Shown piece by piece: positions 1 to 10,665 of a stretch of 64,000 bases of DNA. Where the stretch lies: the NCBI GenBank assembly GCA_027943335.1, contig BSBK01001161.1, positions 198,501-262,500 on the forward strand. The letters are read 5' to 3'. The DNA comes from Chamaecyparis obtusa (taxonomy: Eukaryota > Streptophyta > Pinopsida > Cupressales > Cupressaceae). How positions within the stretch are numbered: position 1 is the first letter of the stretch; each line of letters begins with the position of its first letter. Below the pieces are notes generated by a model. It worked only from the letters and a program-made list of their open reading frames with translations, was not told the origin of the DNA and did not search any database. Made by a program: the position numbers and the translations under genes.

Positions 1-257
1 TGTGGATCTAGGCTAGCTAGGGTTTTGGTTTGGATCTTGCAAGATCTTGTGGATTTTCTATTGTAATTGCATTGTATTTGGCCATAACCCGAAAGGCCTT
101 ATAGCCGGGCATGTTGGATGAAAATATGATGATTCTATTATGAGTATTGGTAGTGTGTGGATCTATATCTCTGTATTGTTATTATATTCTATTGTGTGGT
201 TATTTTCTATGGGCTAGGAAATCTCCATCAAGGATTCTCCTACCTTGCACTGCATCA
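1..257 (+). repeat. 5' LTR of element C (3' end only)
   Basis: Closely matches 2033-2290. It ends in CTGCATCA, followed by AG and the PBS. Confidence 0.88.
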
Positions 258-259
258 AG

Positions 260-270
260 TGGTATCAGAG
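260..270 (+). other. Primer binding site of C (initiator tRNA-Met type)
   Basis: TGGTATCAGAG lies two bases after the LTR end. This matches the plant tRNA-Met primer site used by many copia and gypsy elements. Confidence 0.85.
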
Positions 271-274
271 TAGA

Positions 275-417
275 GTTGTTCTTAAGTGTGTGGACAGAGC
301 ATCGAATGTGAGGCAGTTTACACCAAGACCTTGGGTGGAGTTTTTCAGAGTGAAGGTTGTTCCTCAGTGTGTGGACAGAGCACCGAATGTGAGGTAGTTT
401 GCATTAGGACCTAGTTT
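275..417 (+). repeat. Diverged 81-bp tandem duplication in the leader of C
   Basis: The word TGTGTGGACAGAGCA and its flanks occur at about 290 and again 81 bases later, ending in 'GACCT' in both copies. Confidence 0.7.
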
Positions 418-461
418 AAGGTTGGATCTAGTTGGTGATTCATTGCAAGGGGTTTTAGAAG

Positions 462-1166
462 ATGGCTCTAAGAAGATTGGACCCTGAGATGATTGCAAAA
501 CTCCATGATGTGGTGGAGAAGAATATTTCAAAGACTTGTGATCGGTTGGAAGCTAGATTGACTAATCAAGTTAAGGAAGGGATGGTTGAGAGTGATCCAT
601 CTCTAGATAAATTTCATAAGAGAGTTTGAGAGATCTTGAAACTATGGATTTGGAGTCTACCGATTAGGAAGCGAGTTGTTTGGCTGGTTAGAAGACTTGT
701 TCAAGAGAGAAGAGGGCATAGCAAGGTCGATATGGAAGTTGGTTTTGTTGATCAGTGTGTGGAGGCTGATGTGGAACCTGCAAAGAAACTTGTAGATGTT
801 TCTATGGAGCTTCCTAACCTTGTTGATGCTATGATTGAGGTTTGTTTTCATGATCAGTTGGTTGAGTTTGACATGGAAATTATGGAGCACTTGGTCATGG
901 ATAATCAGGTTGCTAAGGGTGATGATCCATATGTTGGTGATATGGATGTTGTTGATATGGATGTTGCTGGTGTGGATTCACTAGTTGTTGATGTGGTTGA
1001 GGATCTACATGATACTACGGATCTGTATGTTCCTGATGTGAACCTGTTGGTGGTTGACATGGTTGAGGATTTACATGTTGCTCCTATTATGGATTTGAGA
1101 TTACATGTTGGTGACATGGATTTCATGTTTGAGGATATTATTGTTGTTGGTAGTGATCCGCTATAG
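462..1166 (+). pseudogene. Degenerate gag-like frame of element C
   Basis: An ATG at 462 opens a frame that runs to 1166 with a single in-frame TGA at 627-629. The first 55 residues begin MALRRLDPEMIAKLHDVVEK, and their layout resembles the Gag start of element E (28,339). After the stop the frame becomes unusually rich in Val, Asp and Met, with repeats of the type 'V-D-M' and 'V-V-D', and no Gag core, zinc knuckle or protease is visible. It lies between the PBS and the 3' LTR, where gag should be. I infer a decayed, internally repeated gag remnant. Non-coding sequence with a fortuitous open frame is the alternative for the 3' half. Confidence 0.45.
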
Positions 1167-1390
1167 AGAATATTGGTGAGGCACTATGTTCAGTTTGTTC
1201 TTGGGAGTGAGCATGTTGATTGGATGGTTGAGATTCTAGTGGTTGACAGATGGATGCGGATTTGGATGATTTGCATGTTGGTTATATTGTCCCTATTGGA
1301 GTGGAAGCCTTTGGTGAAGATGAAGATGGTTTCAAATATTTCATCTAGCATCAAAGTATGAGGCATACTTCTTTTCGCACCTGGGGAGTC

Positions 1391-2290
1391 TGATGCAGGA
1401 GCATCCCAGGGTAGTTGGCTATCCTGCATGTTTGGGAGATTTGATGGAGTTGTGTGGACTTTTTTTCATATGTGAGGGGTTTGGTAGAGTTGGATAAACC
1501 CACTTGGGTCTTGGGTAATTGTTTTTGATGTATTTAATGGAACTTGGCATGGTCTTGGTTGCTCAGCATGGCCTAGGGGAGCTCGGCCTTGCTTAGGAAT
1601 TTAGTGCCTATTTTAGGTCATATAAGTAATTTTCCACAAATAGTTAGAGGCTGAAATTTTCAAGGATTGAAGAGGGCCTATATTTATACCTACAGTTTAA
1701 AGCATGAGTTTTAATTCATCCAGAGCTAGGAGATATCATGATTTTACTAAGACATCAATTTTGGGAATTTAATTGTTGTTGTTGGCCGACTTGTGGCATT
1801 TAATTTCGGTATTTGTATTTAATTTATGTTTAGGGCCAACCTGTGGCTTAGATTGGTATAAGTAGAGGTTGTGGGGGAAGTCTTTAGGCAATCATTCATC
1901 CACTTGGGAGAAGAGGAGGTGGATGTGGAGCGAGTTTTGAGGAGAGTTAGTAGCTGCAGCTTGGGAAACAAGGAGATTGCTTGGTGGGCTTGTGAGCACA
2001 AGTTTAGATCTTCCTTGGGGGTTCCTACCAGTGTGTGGATCTAGGCTAGCTATGGTTTTGGTTTGGATCTTGTGAGATCTTGTGGATTTTCTATTGTAAT
2101 TGCATTGTATTTGGTCGTAATCCGGAAGGCCTTACAGCCGGGCATGTTGGATGAAAATATGATGATTCTATTATGAGTATTGGCATTGTGTGGATCTATA
2201 TCTTTGTATTGTTATTATATTCTATTGTGTGGTTATTTTCTAGGGGCTAGGACATCTCCATTGGGGATTCTCCTACCTTGCACTGCATCA
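1391..2290 (+). repeat. 3' LTR of element C (900 bp)
   Basis: It begins TGATGCAG and ends CTGCATCA, a perfect 8-bp terminal inverted repeat. A G-rich stretch (CTGGGGAG) lies just upstream, in the polypurine-tract position. Its last 258 bases match the partial 5' LTR at the window start. Confidence 0.88.
1857..1864 (+). promoter_or_regulatory. Probable TATA box in C 3' LTR
   Basis: TATAAGTA lies mid-LTR, about 180 bases before the block shared with the 5' LTR remnant. Inferred from position and sequence only. Confidence 0.4.
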
Positions 2291-2292
2291 AT

Positions 2293-4102
2293 AGTACTCC
2301 TTCTATGCCCAAAGATACTCCTCTAGAGTATAAGCCTTTATTCAAGAGGAAAAAAGAAGCAAGCACTAGTCATCCATCCTCGCAAGCACTAAGGAGAAAG
2401 AAAAACACTCAAGCACATCCTTAGGCAGGATTCAAACCTAGCCTCAAAGTTCTATATGCAAGAATTATTGATGAGGGAAGGATTAATCAAATAGGGAAGT
2501 TCTATGAATCATATAGTGAGATTAATAAGTCTGAAATTCATGGTATGATTATCAAACATTTGATAAAGTTCAAGAAGATAGTTCTTGAGTTGAAAACAAA
2601 AATTCCAGATAATGTATGGGATATTTTAGAATATCTAAAGAGACAAGCTAATGAGGAAGATCAAATAATAAGAGAAAAAGTGCTAGAAGACACTCTACCT
2701 GTATGTTCTAAAGAAGAAATAGATCTGATATTGAATTTGGTAAAGACACACCTTAGAACAAAGATGAGAATTCTTCACATTATGAACAAGGATTATGAGT
2801 TAATAATAAAGGAAACAAAGAAGGCCTTTGAGAAGGTGTTGTTGGAACAATAGATCAAACCACCTACTGCACCCATCACTCATGCACCCATTAAGGGAGA
2901 TAAAATGGTAGAAACTACCAATGAAAGGTCCTTAGGACTCAGTGCCCATAGTAGAAACTCAAACAAAGGTAGATCAATCTGCACCTATGATATAATCACC
3001 CAAAGATAGCACAATTATCATAGATAATGTGGAAATAGCCATGGTGGCTACTGATAAGGAGTTGGACAAGTTTGAGGAAGCATTTGTTAGCACTAAGAAA
3101 GCATAAATCTTATGCAGCAATACCCCTCCCACTCAACAAGAAGAAGTAATCATAGAAAATATATCTGATGAGAAAGAAGAAGAAAAGAAAGGAGTAGAGG
3201 TAGAAAAGAAAGATGAATCTTCTATTGATTTTCTCAAGGTGAAGCAAGAGGTTATGGATAGCACTCCCATCATTCCCACCTCAACATTGTTGTCAAGTTT
3301 CACACCTAACACTAGTAGTTTGGACTCTTGGAAGGAAGAAGACCTGATTAAGTTTAGCGTCCTAGCTATGGATAAGGCTAAGGAGAAGCAAGTAATGAGA
3401 AATCCACTCTTGGTGGAATCAGTAAATATAATAAATAGTTTATTGCCAGAGGATAAAAAGATGGTAAATGTACATTCAATTGATGATGTGAGCATAGTCA
3501 TATCATAGGTCAAAGTTAATTTCTCAAGCCTAGAAGAATCTGCAGCCATAGTGGTAGAGGAGAAGTACTTAAAGAAGAGACTAGATGAAATGATGAGTAA
3601 CTTTGCACTAGACTTGAACTCTCTTAAGTTTGGTCAGCCATCATTGAAGGAGTTTTCAGATCAAGGAAGGAAAGTCATTGCAGAATCCATAGATTAGGAT
3701 AAGTTCACTAATGCCCATCTTAATAAGATAAAAAATGCAAAGGCAATGATTGAGATTTTAGTGCTAGACATAGCCACTAATGCAAACATGTGCAACAATA
3801 TCTATCAAGGTTAGTTAGACATAATTGAGAAGGCAGAGAAAGAAATGGAGAAGATAAGGTCTAGATAGACTCAGTTGAGGAATGCTCTTGCACCCTCACA
3901 AGACATTCTTAGTCAAAACATAAAGGAGATTGATGTGACCATGATAACCTATAATCAAGGTTTGAGCATAGAATTGGAGAAGATGGAGAAGCTTCAATAC
4001 GCATTATGCACCCATCTATAGATAATCAATTCTCTGATAACCTTTTGGAAGAAGGAGATCAAGAAACTCAAGATTGCATATCTGGATGTTTTCCCTCAGT
4101 AA
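2293..4102 (+). pseudogene. ORF2 of the A/B/L family, C-terminal part (unidentified)
   Basis: Coding-like sequence resumes directly after element C. One frame runs 2293-2853 with stops at 2422 and 2851. After a one-base frameshift near 2,900-2,945 a second frame runs to the final TAA at 4100-4102, again with scattered nonsense codons. The residues are mostly Lys, Glu, Leu and Ile with long amphipathic stretches, so coiled coil is likely at several places. A Ser/Thr/Pro-rich charged linker near the start resembles the linker near the end of the L copy (about 63,790-63,870), suggesting the two pieces together cover most of one protein. No reverse transcriptase, integrase or protease motif is present. 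I do not recognise the family. A SIRE-type env-like ORF is one possibility. Confidence 0.6.
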
Positions 4103-4144
4103 GTGTATGTAGATAAATATTTTGATATAGCTTTATCATTAATG

Positions 4145-4157
4145 TCAAAGGGGGAGT
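4145..4157 (+). other. Internal polypurine-tract duplicate in B
   Basis: TCAAAGGGGGAG here repeats the motif next to the 3' LTR about 147 bases downstream. Confidence 0.55.
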
Positions 4158-4290
4158 TGTATAGAATATGGAGTATATAAGATGTATAGGGAGATATAAT
4201 TTTATGTGTATAAAGATGTATAGAAGACAAAATGTTTTGTGTAAAGAGACAGTTAGAAACTTGGCCATATTCATTTGTTGCCATCAATGA

Positions 4291-4303
4291 CAAAGGGGGA
4301 GAT
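4291..4303 (+). other. Polypurine tract of B
   Basis: CAAAGGGGGAGAT directly abuts the 3' LTR, the classic plus-strand primer position. The phrase is typical of SIRE/Maximus copia elements. Confidence 0.8.
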
Positions 4304-5422
4304 TCTTGGAAAGTTGTCTATACTGAAGTATATGACTAGATATAGTGTTTTCATTATGGAAAAAAAGTCATATAGTAGTTTGGAGTCAGGGCACTAAGTG
4401 TAAAGATCAGAAATCAGTTAAGTGTTGATGACTGGACAACATACAGAGCACCAGAGAATCAAAGCACTTGCACCCATGCGTACAGATGAATTATGGTATG
4501 CACCCTAGAAGTTAGGGTTTTTAGACTATACTTATGCTTATTCTAAGAGCACATAAGTAAATTTGCAAAGATGTGAAAGTTACAGTCAGTTGAAGTTACA
4601 CAGCCAGTGTGTGCCAGCAGAGAATAGAGCATAGAGCTGACAATGACTATTTTGGTTTGCAATTGTAAATTAGTGTTGTAGAGGCTATGCACCCACTGTA
4701 TTTAGGTTTTCAACATATGTACGTGTATAATTGTAAGAACACTTAAGCCAATTCATTTGGAAGCATTATTTGTAATTAGTTATAGGGCTGACCTAATTGT
4801 ATAATTGGTATGAGTGCATAAATATAAGGTGCACCCATTGTAATCGGTATGGAAGTGGAAATAGAGTTGTGAGAAATAGAGCAGAGGTATGCAAAAAGAG
4901 CATATGATGTATTAGAGATTTTCTAGAGGTCAAAGCATCAATGCACCAAAGGAACTGATCTGACAAGCAGTGTCACAGCAACAGTTCACCAATAGATATA
5001 GTGTGTATCTGATCTCAGAAGGTTGTAGCCTTCATCATTTGAGTAGTGAACTCTTGGATAGTGAGTCCACTCCCTTAACAGGGATCATTGTAAAAGACTC
5101 CTAACAGGGTCCGATGCTTAACCAGGTCTACTATACTAAAAGCATTGTAAAGCTACTCCTAATAGGGTAAAGGATCTTCTAACAAGGATCACAAAACACT
5201 AGTGCAGATTATTAGTGGGTATCAAGTCCCACTGGGGTTTTTACCTATTTGGGTTTCCCCATAACCATATTGGTGTCATGTGTTGATTTCATGATTCATG
5301 TTTATGTGAATGTTTAATTCAGTACTTAAGCATTTATAATTCAGTATTCAGATTAAAGTGAAATGTTAAAATATAGTGAACACTGATTCACCCCCCCCAC
5401 TCAGTGTTCCCATCATCTAAGA
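4304..5422 (+). repeat. 3' LTR of element B (about 1119 bp)
   Basis: It starts TCTTGGAAAG where the A copy has TGTTGGAAAG, and ends CTAAGA where the L copy has CTAACA. Both terminal dinucleotides are altered, yet they remain complementary to each other. A TATA-like ATAAATATAA lies near 4818. Several copies of a CTCCTAACAGGGT-type motif lie between 5,070 and 5,190, as in the L LTR. Confidence 0.8.
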
Positions 5423-5495
5423 CTGACTTAAAGGGATGCTTCTTAAATATATATCTCTTCCTTTCAGCAACATCAAACATAACTGGAGTGGCCAT
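5423..5495 (-). pseudogene. ORF2 start in element A (24 codons)
   Basis: The - strand ATG at 5495-5493 lies in a favourable context (a purine at -3 and G at +4) about 420 bases after the gag stop. It encodes MATPVMFDVAERKRYIFKKH and a few more residues before element B interrupts it. I see no similarity to the start of the L ORF2 at 62,096. Either that copy uses a different start or the N-terminus is variable. Confidence 0.45.
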
Positions 5496-5917
5496 TACTT
5501 ACTTGATCAATCACTCAAATAGGATTCCAAAGGGTTTCTGAATCATCATGACTGAACTAGGGTTCCACAACAATTGTACACACTTCTTCACTAATAAAAT
5601 AACTTCAATCTCTCAACACAAACTTCTTTGATATCGTATGCTCTCTAAAGGCTCGAACATGAATGAAAATTTGAGGACAATGGATCTCTGGTGACTATAA
5701 AAACACCTTTATGCAATTAATGCTTGTCACCATAATATAGAGTGTAATAGAGAATTTCAAACTTTATTTTTGCTATCAATCAAGTTGTACGCTCTTGCAT
5801 ACATCATCAGATAGTCTCCAAACAACTATAACCAAAGGTACATACTCTGAGGGTGAGTATATCAACCACATAGGGATCTAGAGCTAATCTAGCTCCCGCT
5901 ATGACCATGAGGGTCAT

Positions 5918-6640
5918 TCATTGAGAAGTAGAGGGTGCATCCATTACGGATGCATCCACTACATAGTCATCAACATTATCTCTCTTTACTTCCATCCAAG
6001 TCTTTCTCGCATCTTCTATAGCTTGTACAAACTTAACTTCTCCTAATTCATCCAATATTGATCTTTGAGACTTATTAGGGCTTTCTTGTCTTTGTGCTTT
6101 TGATCTATAGAACTTTGAGATGTGTCCAGCCTTGTTACAATAGTGACAAATAAATGGAGGCCTTATATTCTTCAGTGCATTGATGTGAGTTACCATACTA
6201 CATTGTCTAGTTGTGTGACCATTATAATTGCATACCTGACATGTAATGTTCTAAGGAATTCTAAAATTTTGTTGTGGATGATTTCTCTAATTATGCTGAG
6301 TCTGACTTCTTTGATTTGATCTACAATTCATAGCTTTATGACCAAACTTATTACATGAATAACAATAACCATTGAAAGTTCTTACCTCTTTAAAATCTCT
6401 TGCTATATGTCCATGCTTGTTACAAGCATAACAAGTGTAGTTTATTGGCTTACATTCATCCTTAGATGGTTCAACTTTAGCTTTAGTATGATTTACAATA
6501 TTCTTAGCTTTTGTAGATTCTTCTGGTGCTTTCTTTCTTTCTCACATATCATTGATTTGATTTTGTTCTTTATTGAATCCAATACCAGTGGTATCTCCTT
6601 TAATCTTATCCACATACAACTGTGACTCTATTATATCCTT
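5918..6640 (-). pseudogene. Gag C-terminal half with four zinc knuckles (element A)
   Basis: A single - strand frame encodes a short helical part (Q-L-Y-V-D-K followed by G-I-G-F-N) and then four CX2CX4HX4C-type knuckles. The first ends in Phe and the last in Tyr instead of Cys. The middle two (CYSCNKFGHKAMNC and CQVCNYNGHTTRQC) are complete. In-frame stops interrupt it, one of them next to a Q/H-rich segment. The C-terminus (G-E-V-K-F-V) matches the L copy (D-E-V-K-F-I). The knuckles bind genomic RNA during packaging in functional relatives. Four knuckles in a copia-like Gag is unusual, since one or two is normal. Confidence 0.75.
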
Positions 6641-6651
6641 TCTTGTTTGTA

Positions 6652-6680
6652 ATACTTAAATACTTAAATACTTAAATACA
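6652..6680. repeat. Short tandem repeat (ACTTAAAT unit) at the A deletion junction
   Basis: Three to four copies of TACTTAAA lie exactly where LTR sequence passes into mid-gag sequence. Confidence 0.7.
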
Positions 6681-7213
6681 AAGGTGCATGTCTTATTTAT
6701 AGGTGCAAACAAAAATATTCACTAGGTCAGCCTATAACCTATTACATACAATGCTTCCAAATGAATTGGCTTGAGCATGTTTACATACATTTATATTATC
6801 ATGTTTTAAAAAAATTTACAATAGTCACATAACCTTTACAAAATAAAATAATGATCACTAATCAAAATCTTGTCTATCGGCTGCATGCTTTGTTTTGTTG
6901 TGTCGCTTACTGACTGTGTCACTTCAACTCGTTGTATCTTCTTCATACTAACTCATCTGACCATGATTTCTTAACCATATCTTACTAACATATCTAAAAT
7001 CTTATCTTCAAGGGTGCATGCCAAAACTTGATCATATACATGTGCGCTAACGCTCTATTCATCAGGTGCTTAACTGACTACTCTATTCTTCATACTTAGC
7101 TAATTTCTTATCTTCTAAGTTATTGTGCTAACACCAAAACTCTATATGACTTTGCTTCCATAATGAAAACACTAAATCTTAGTCATATAACTAGTATAGT
7201 TAACTTTCCAACA
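6655..7213 (-). repeat. 5' LTR fragment of element A
   Basis: On the - strand it starts TGTTGGAAAG and aligns with the B LTR through the 'GTGTTTTCATTATGG' region and the 'CCAATTCATTTGGAAGCATT' block. A CTATAAATAAG TATA-like site lies near its truncated end. Confidence 0.8.
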
Positions 7214-10200
7214 TCTTAAATCACATAGCTTAACTAGGAGGTATTGTAATCTTGATCGATTACCTTTATTTTGGGTTCCCACATTTTCATTCTAGCTTAG
7301 ATCTTGCATCTCATTTAGATCTTTCATGCTTGCATCTTCATTTTTAATTTTCCATTCAATGGTGCACCTTATAATGGTTCCTTATTGAGGTTCATTTGAG
7401 AGCCATCATCCATAATGCTTAGATTCTTGCACATCATAAATAAGAAGCTAAAAGCTATCACTTGGGATATCTCATTCTATGGATTCTTTGAAGAACACTA
7501 GCTTATAGAAGTGTGTGATCTTTTTATCACACATCATGTACCTTCCTCATCCTCTTCTTGTCAAATTTTCCATCATATAATACCCCTCTAAATTCCTCCT
7601 CATACATAACCTATCCTAAGCATGGGCATATTATTCCTTGGAGACATTATCACATTCATGCTTCCATGTCCCCTTACTTTATTCATTTCCATCTTTATCC
7701 CCAATCCTTCCCTCTCCCAACCATTATCTTCCTACATTACCCAACCTAAAACCTTCAATCCAACAATCCTTATGTACTCATGCTTCCATCTCCACATCCC
7801 TAAGAATTTCCTCCATCTTTCTATCACCTAGTACTTCCCTTGATATCAATATCTAGCTATAGGCTACCCCCATGTATCCAATTTAATTTGCATCCCAATG
7901 ATCCTAGAAACATACCATCACATGAAAATCCTATCCATCTCCTCTAGCTATCCAAAATCAAACATCAGTTAGCCCATACAATCACATCATTAGTCATGTT
8001 CCTAGTCTTATTCCAAGCATTGATCTCAACCCAATCATCATCATTGGGGTGCATCCTTCTCAGTCCTTTTTTTAATTTCAAAATATATCATCACTCATCA
8101 CCCTATCCACCTTCAATCCATCTTGGCTTTCCATATCAACTAGGGCATCATCACCTTCATCCCTAATCCCATGTACATATTGTAACTAGTGTCTTCTAAA
8201 TAGAAGTAGTCGTGTCTCCACCTAGGCTTATTTGTATGTATGTGTCTTTAGGTATCATCCTTTGTGTTAGTCAGTCTTTGTGTCATCGTGACCTTTGTCC
8301 CTATCTAGATTTTTATTCAGTAATCATCACTAGGTCCCTTTAAGGTTTGAGTGTCTTTCTTGTCTCTTATCATAAGAATACTAGTCTCTAAATCCGTCAT
8401 CGGTCTTCAAATATGTATCCTTCCTCATATCAGACCAATCAAATCAGTCACCATCCATCATCCTCCTTATCTTGAGCTTCCTTGGTCCTCCTCATGGTCA
8501 CCATGATCCTTTATATCATGGTGTGATATGAATGGTGGAACTTGGGGAAATTTATTGATCTTTTTTGTTTTAGAGTTAGTTAGATATGACCCTTTCATAT
8601 TCAAACATGTTATCCCCTATGGTCACATGGTGTAGTTGGGAAATATTGTTTGTTTGTAGTTACCCAATATCATTTCCACCCTGAAGCTTTCAAGACTCAT
8701 GTGTGATGCTAGGGAAATCCTTGCATGTTTGTTGTGTCACTCCCATGAAAGATCTATGACATGTCATTGATTTCCTAAGTAAGCTTGGAAGGTCTTGGAT
8801 GGTGCTAAATCAAAATAAGTGCTCACTACATGACATCTCGTATTTGGGAGGTGCCAGCTCAATCTTTTTATCTCCCCATCTACATTTAATTCACTCATCA
8901 TGCATGCATCCTCTCATCCATTTCAAGAATATGCCTTTATTCTCTCCAACCCTCCCATCCTCTCAAGGGGGCATCATCATCCTTATCCCCCATCATCCTT
9001 CTTCTCAGTTACTTTTTTGATTGACCGGGGCACTAATTCAAATTCAACAATTTTTTTTCTAGCTCTACGTTTTAATTTTCTTTTAAATAATGCTACTATG
9101 TAGCTACATCTCAAAGAGGGAAAAAATGTACACAACTAAATTTGATTAATGATTTTAATTAAATTTAGTCATCTTACTCGCATTATTGATTGAATAGTCA
9201 TGCATTATTTAATTGATTAATGTTACCCTTCAAGTTAATTAATCTAATTAATTAATTATAGTCCAATTAATCTAATGGTAACCCATAAGAATTTAATTAA
9301 TAAATTTTCTTCTATTAATTTAAATAAATACATTTATCTATCTAAATTAATTCACAAATCCTATTTAATAAGTCAAATCACATGGGATCCTAACTTTAAC
9401 CTCTAACGTAACCTATCCCAACCACCTAAATCCTAGTTCCAACTCAACCCAACCCATTCACACATGATAACCATCCTTAATTATTATTATTAAAGCATGA
9501 TTAGCTGATCCAATGCTTTGTCCATTCTCTCTCCTCCCATAACATGCTCCTAATTCTCCCACTTTCCTCCTAATCCAAGCCTAATCACCCACTAATCATT
9601 TGTGCAACCCTAATCAAATAGATTTGAAAACCCAAGTCAACTCTCTTGTCATATCCTCATATCTCCCAACCCCCAAACCTCAAGTCAACTTTAAATTCTC
9701 TTACATCCCTCTTATATACTGCACACTTTTCTTACAGAAATGTCCCCTCTCACATCTCCTAAAATGGTCACATTCATAAACTATTTGACCTCTACTCACA
9801 ACCTCTCTCCCCTTGACAATTTTCACAATTATATGCATTTGAGAAATCACAATCCATGTGGTCTCTCAAGGATTCATCTCAACCCTTCCTCTTCTTTCCA
9901 TCTTGATCATCCATTTTACCCTCCTCTTTCCTATAAATGGAAACCTCTTCTCCTCACAAATCATCCACTTTTATGTATTGTTATCATACCATTTTGAAGA
10001 GTAAAAAAAAACATCCTATCCATATAATGCCAAAAACCCTCCACATTTTAATCTTGAAGCATCTTGAGGACACATCCAATCTCTTGGACCAAATCTATTC
10101 AATAAAAGGAGCATGTCTATGGTTTGTGAGAGGTTTGCAAGCTTGTTTTATTTTTGAATGCTCTTCTTTATGGTCTTAGCATAAGTTTTTATCTATTTTT

Positions 10201-10274
10201 TTTGTTGAATTCTTTCTTAGTTTAGTATTCCTTAACACTACATTTTAGGTGATACATTTTGGCACTCCAAAATG
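7214..10274. other. Repeat-derived non-coding DNA, unassigned
   Basis: The + strand is strongly C/T-rich to about 9.0 kb. Open frames here are short, low-complexity and overlap in all phases, so I call none of them. A block around 9,100-9,135 (AAAATGTACACAACTAAA) recurs at 48,272-48,300, and a possible TATA (CCTATAAATGG) lies near 9,930. These suggest an old LTR on the + strand, but I found no ends, PBS or partner. Confidence 0.4.
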
Positions 10275-10515
10275 TAAGCTATGAAAATGTGTTTAAAGGA
10301 ATACAATGACCATGAAAGCACTTGAAACACAATATGAAAACTTCATATATGATTAGACAAAAGAGAGAAAAAGTACAAATCATAGCCTCATAATGGAAAA
10401 TTTTCCACTCATCCATTGAATCTTGAGAAAATTTTATGAGCACACATACAATCTATTGGAAAAATCTACACATCAAAGGGATTTTTCTTGTGTTAAGAGG
10501 TTTGCATTCTCTTAG
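10052..10515. repeat. Pair of diverged ~90-bp direct repeats
   Basis: About 10,052-10,145 and 10,420-10,515 share the order AATCTTGA, CACACAT or GACACAT, CCAATCT or ACAATCT, TTGGA, AGAGGTTTGCA. The second copy lies in the loop of the inverted repeat described below. Confidence 0.55.
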
Positions 10516-10630
10516 TTCTTAGTATTTTAGCTCCCTTTTGTCTAATCATTTATGTAGTTTTCAAATTGTGTTTTTGAGTTCTTTCATTGTGTTTGCATTC
10601 CTTTAAGCACATTTTCATAACTTACAAGGA
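10275..10630. repeat. ~100-bp inverted repeat with ~150-bp loop
   Basis: The left arm (10,275-10,380) contains TATGAAAATGTG, TTTAAAGGAAT, GAAAAC and GATTAGACAAAAG. The right arm (10,530-10,630) contains the complements in reverse order (CTTTTGTCTAATC, GTTTTC, ATTCCTTTAAG, CACATTTTCATA). A single-stranded transcript could form a long imperfect hairpin. Confidence 0.7.
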
Positions 10631-10665
10631 TATTATTCGAATATCATGCATACATGAGCTGACTT

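Larger units (their letters stand above)
1..2290 (+). mobile_element. Element C: short non-autonomous LTR retrotransposon, left end outside window
   Basis: The first 257 bases repeat at 2033-2290, so they are the end of a 5' LTR and the later copy belongs to a full 3' LTR. The interior is only about 1.1 kb and holds a PBS and one decayed gag-like frame, with no protease, reverse transcriptase or integrase. The LTR start (TGATG, C or T, AGGAGCATC) and a downstream block around 'GGAAGGCC' with 'GATGAAAAT' are shared with the LTRs of chromovirus E at 27,529-33,467, so C looks like a non-autonomous relative of that family. It lies inside ORF2 of element B, which resumes at 2293. The second TSD copy is outside the window. 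Confidence 0.85.
2291..5422 (+). mobile_element. Element B: 3' part of a Gag+ORF2 LTR element (copia/SIRE-like)
   Basis: This is a host element interrupted by C. It comprises the C-terminal part of a long unidentified reading frame (2293-4102), a 3' untranslated stretch with two AAAGGGGGAG polypurine tracts, and a 3' LTR at 4304-5422. The LTR matches those of elements A (7213 leftwards, - strand) and L (59,599-60,628). B's own 3' end abuts element A at 5422/5423, within A's second frame, so B inserted into A. The gag of B lies left of the window. Confidence 0.75.
5423..7213 (-). mobile_element. Element A: Gag+ORF2 family member, internally deleted
   Basis: Read on the - strand, an LTR start (TGTTGGAAAG, ending at 7213) and about 560 bases of LTR are joined directly to the C-terminal half of gag. 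The rest of the LTR, the PBS and the Gag N-terminus are missing. After gag comes a spacer and the first 24 codons of a second frame, cut off at 5423 by the insertion of element B. The order gag, spacer, ORF2 is the same as in element L. Confidence 0.8.

Noticed and set aside
657..1126. Open frames on the - strand opposite the element C frame
   Set aside because: Shadow frames of the + strand gag-like sequence, with no motif.
7558..9103. Ser/Pro/His-rich short frames on the + strand
   Set aside because: Compositional artefacts of C/T-rich DNA.
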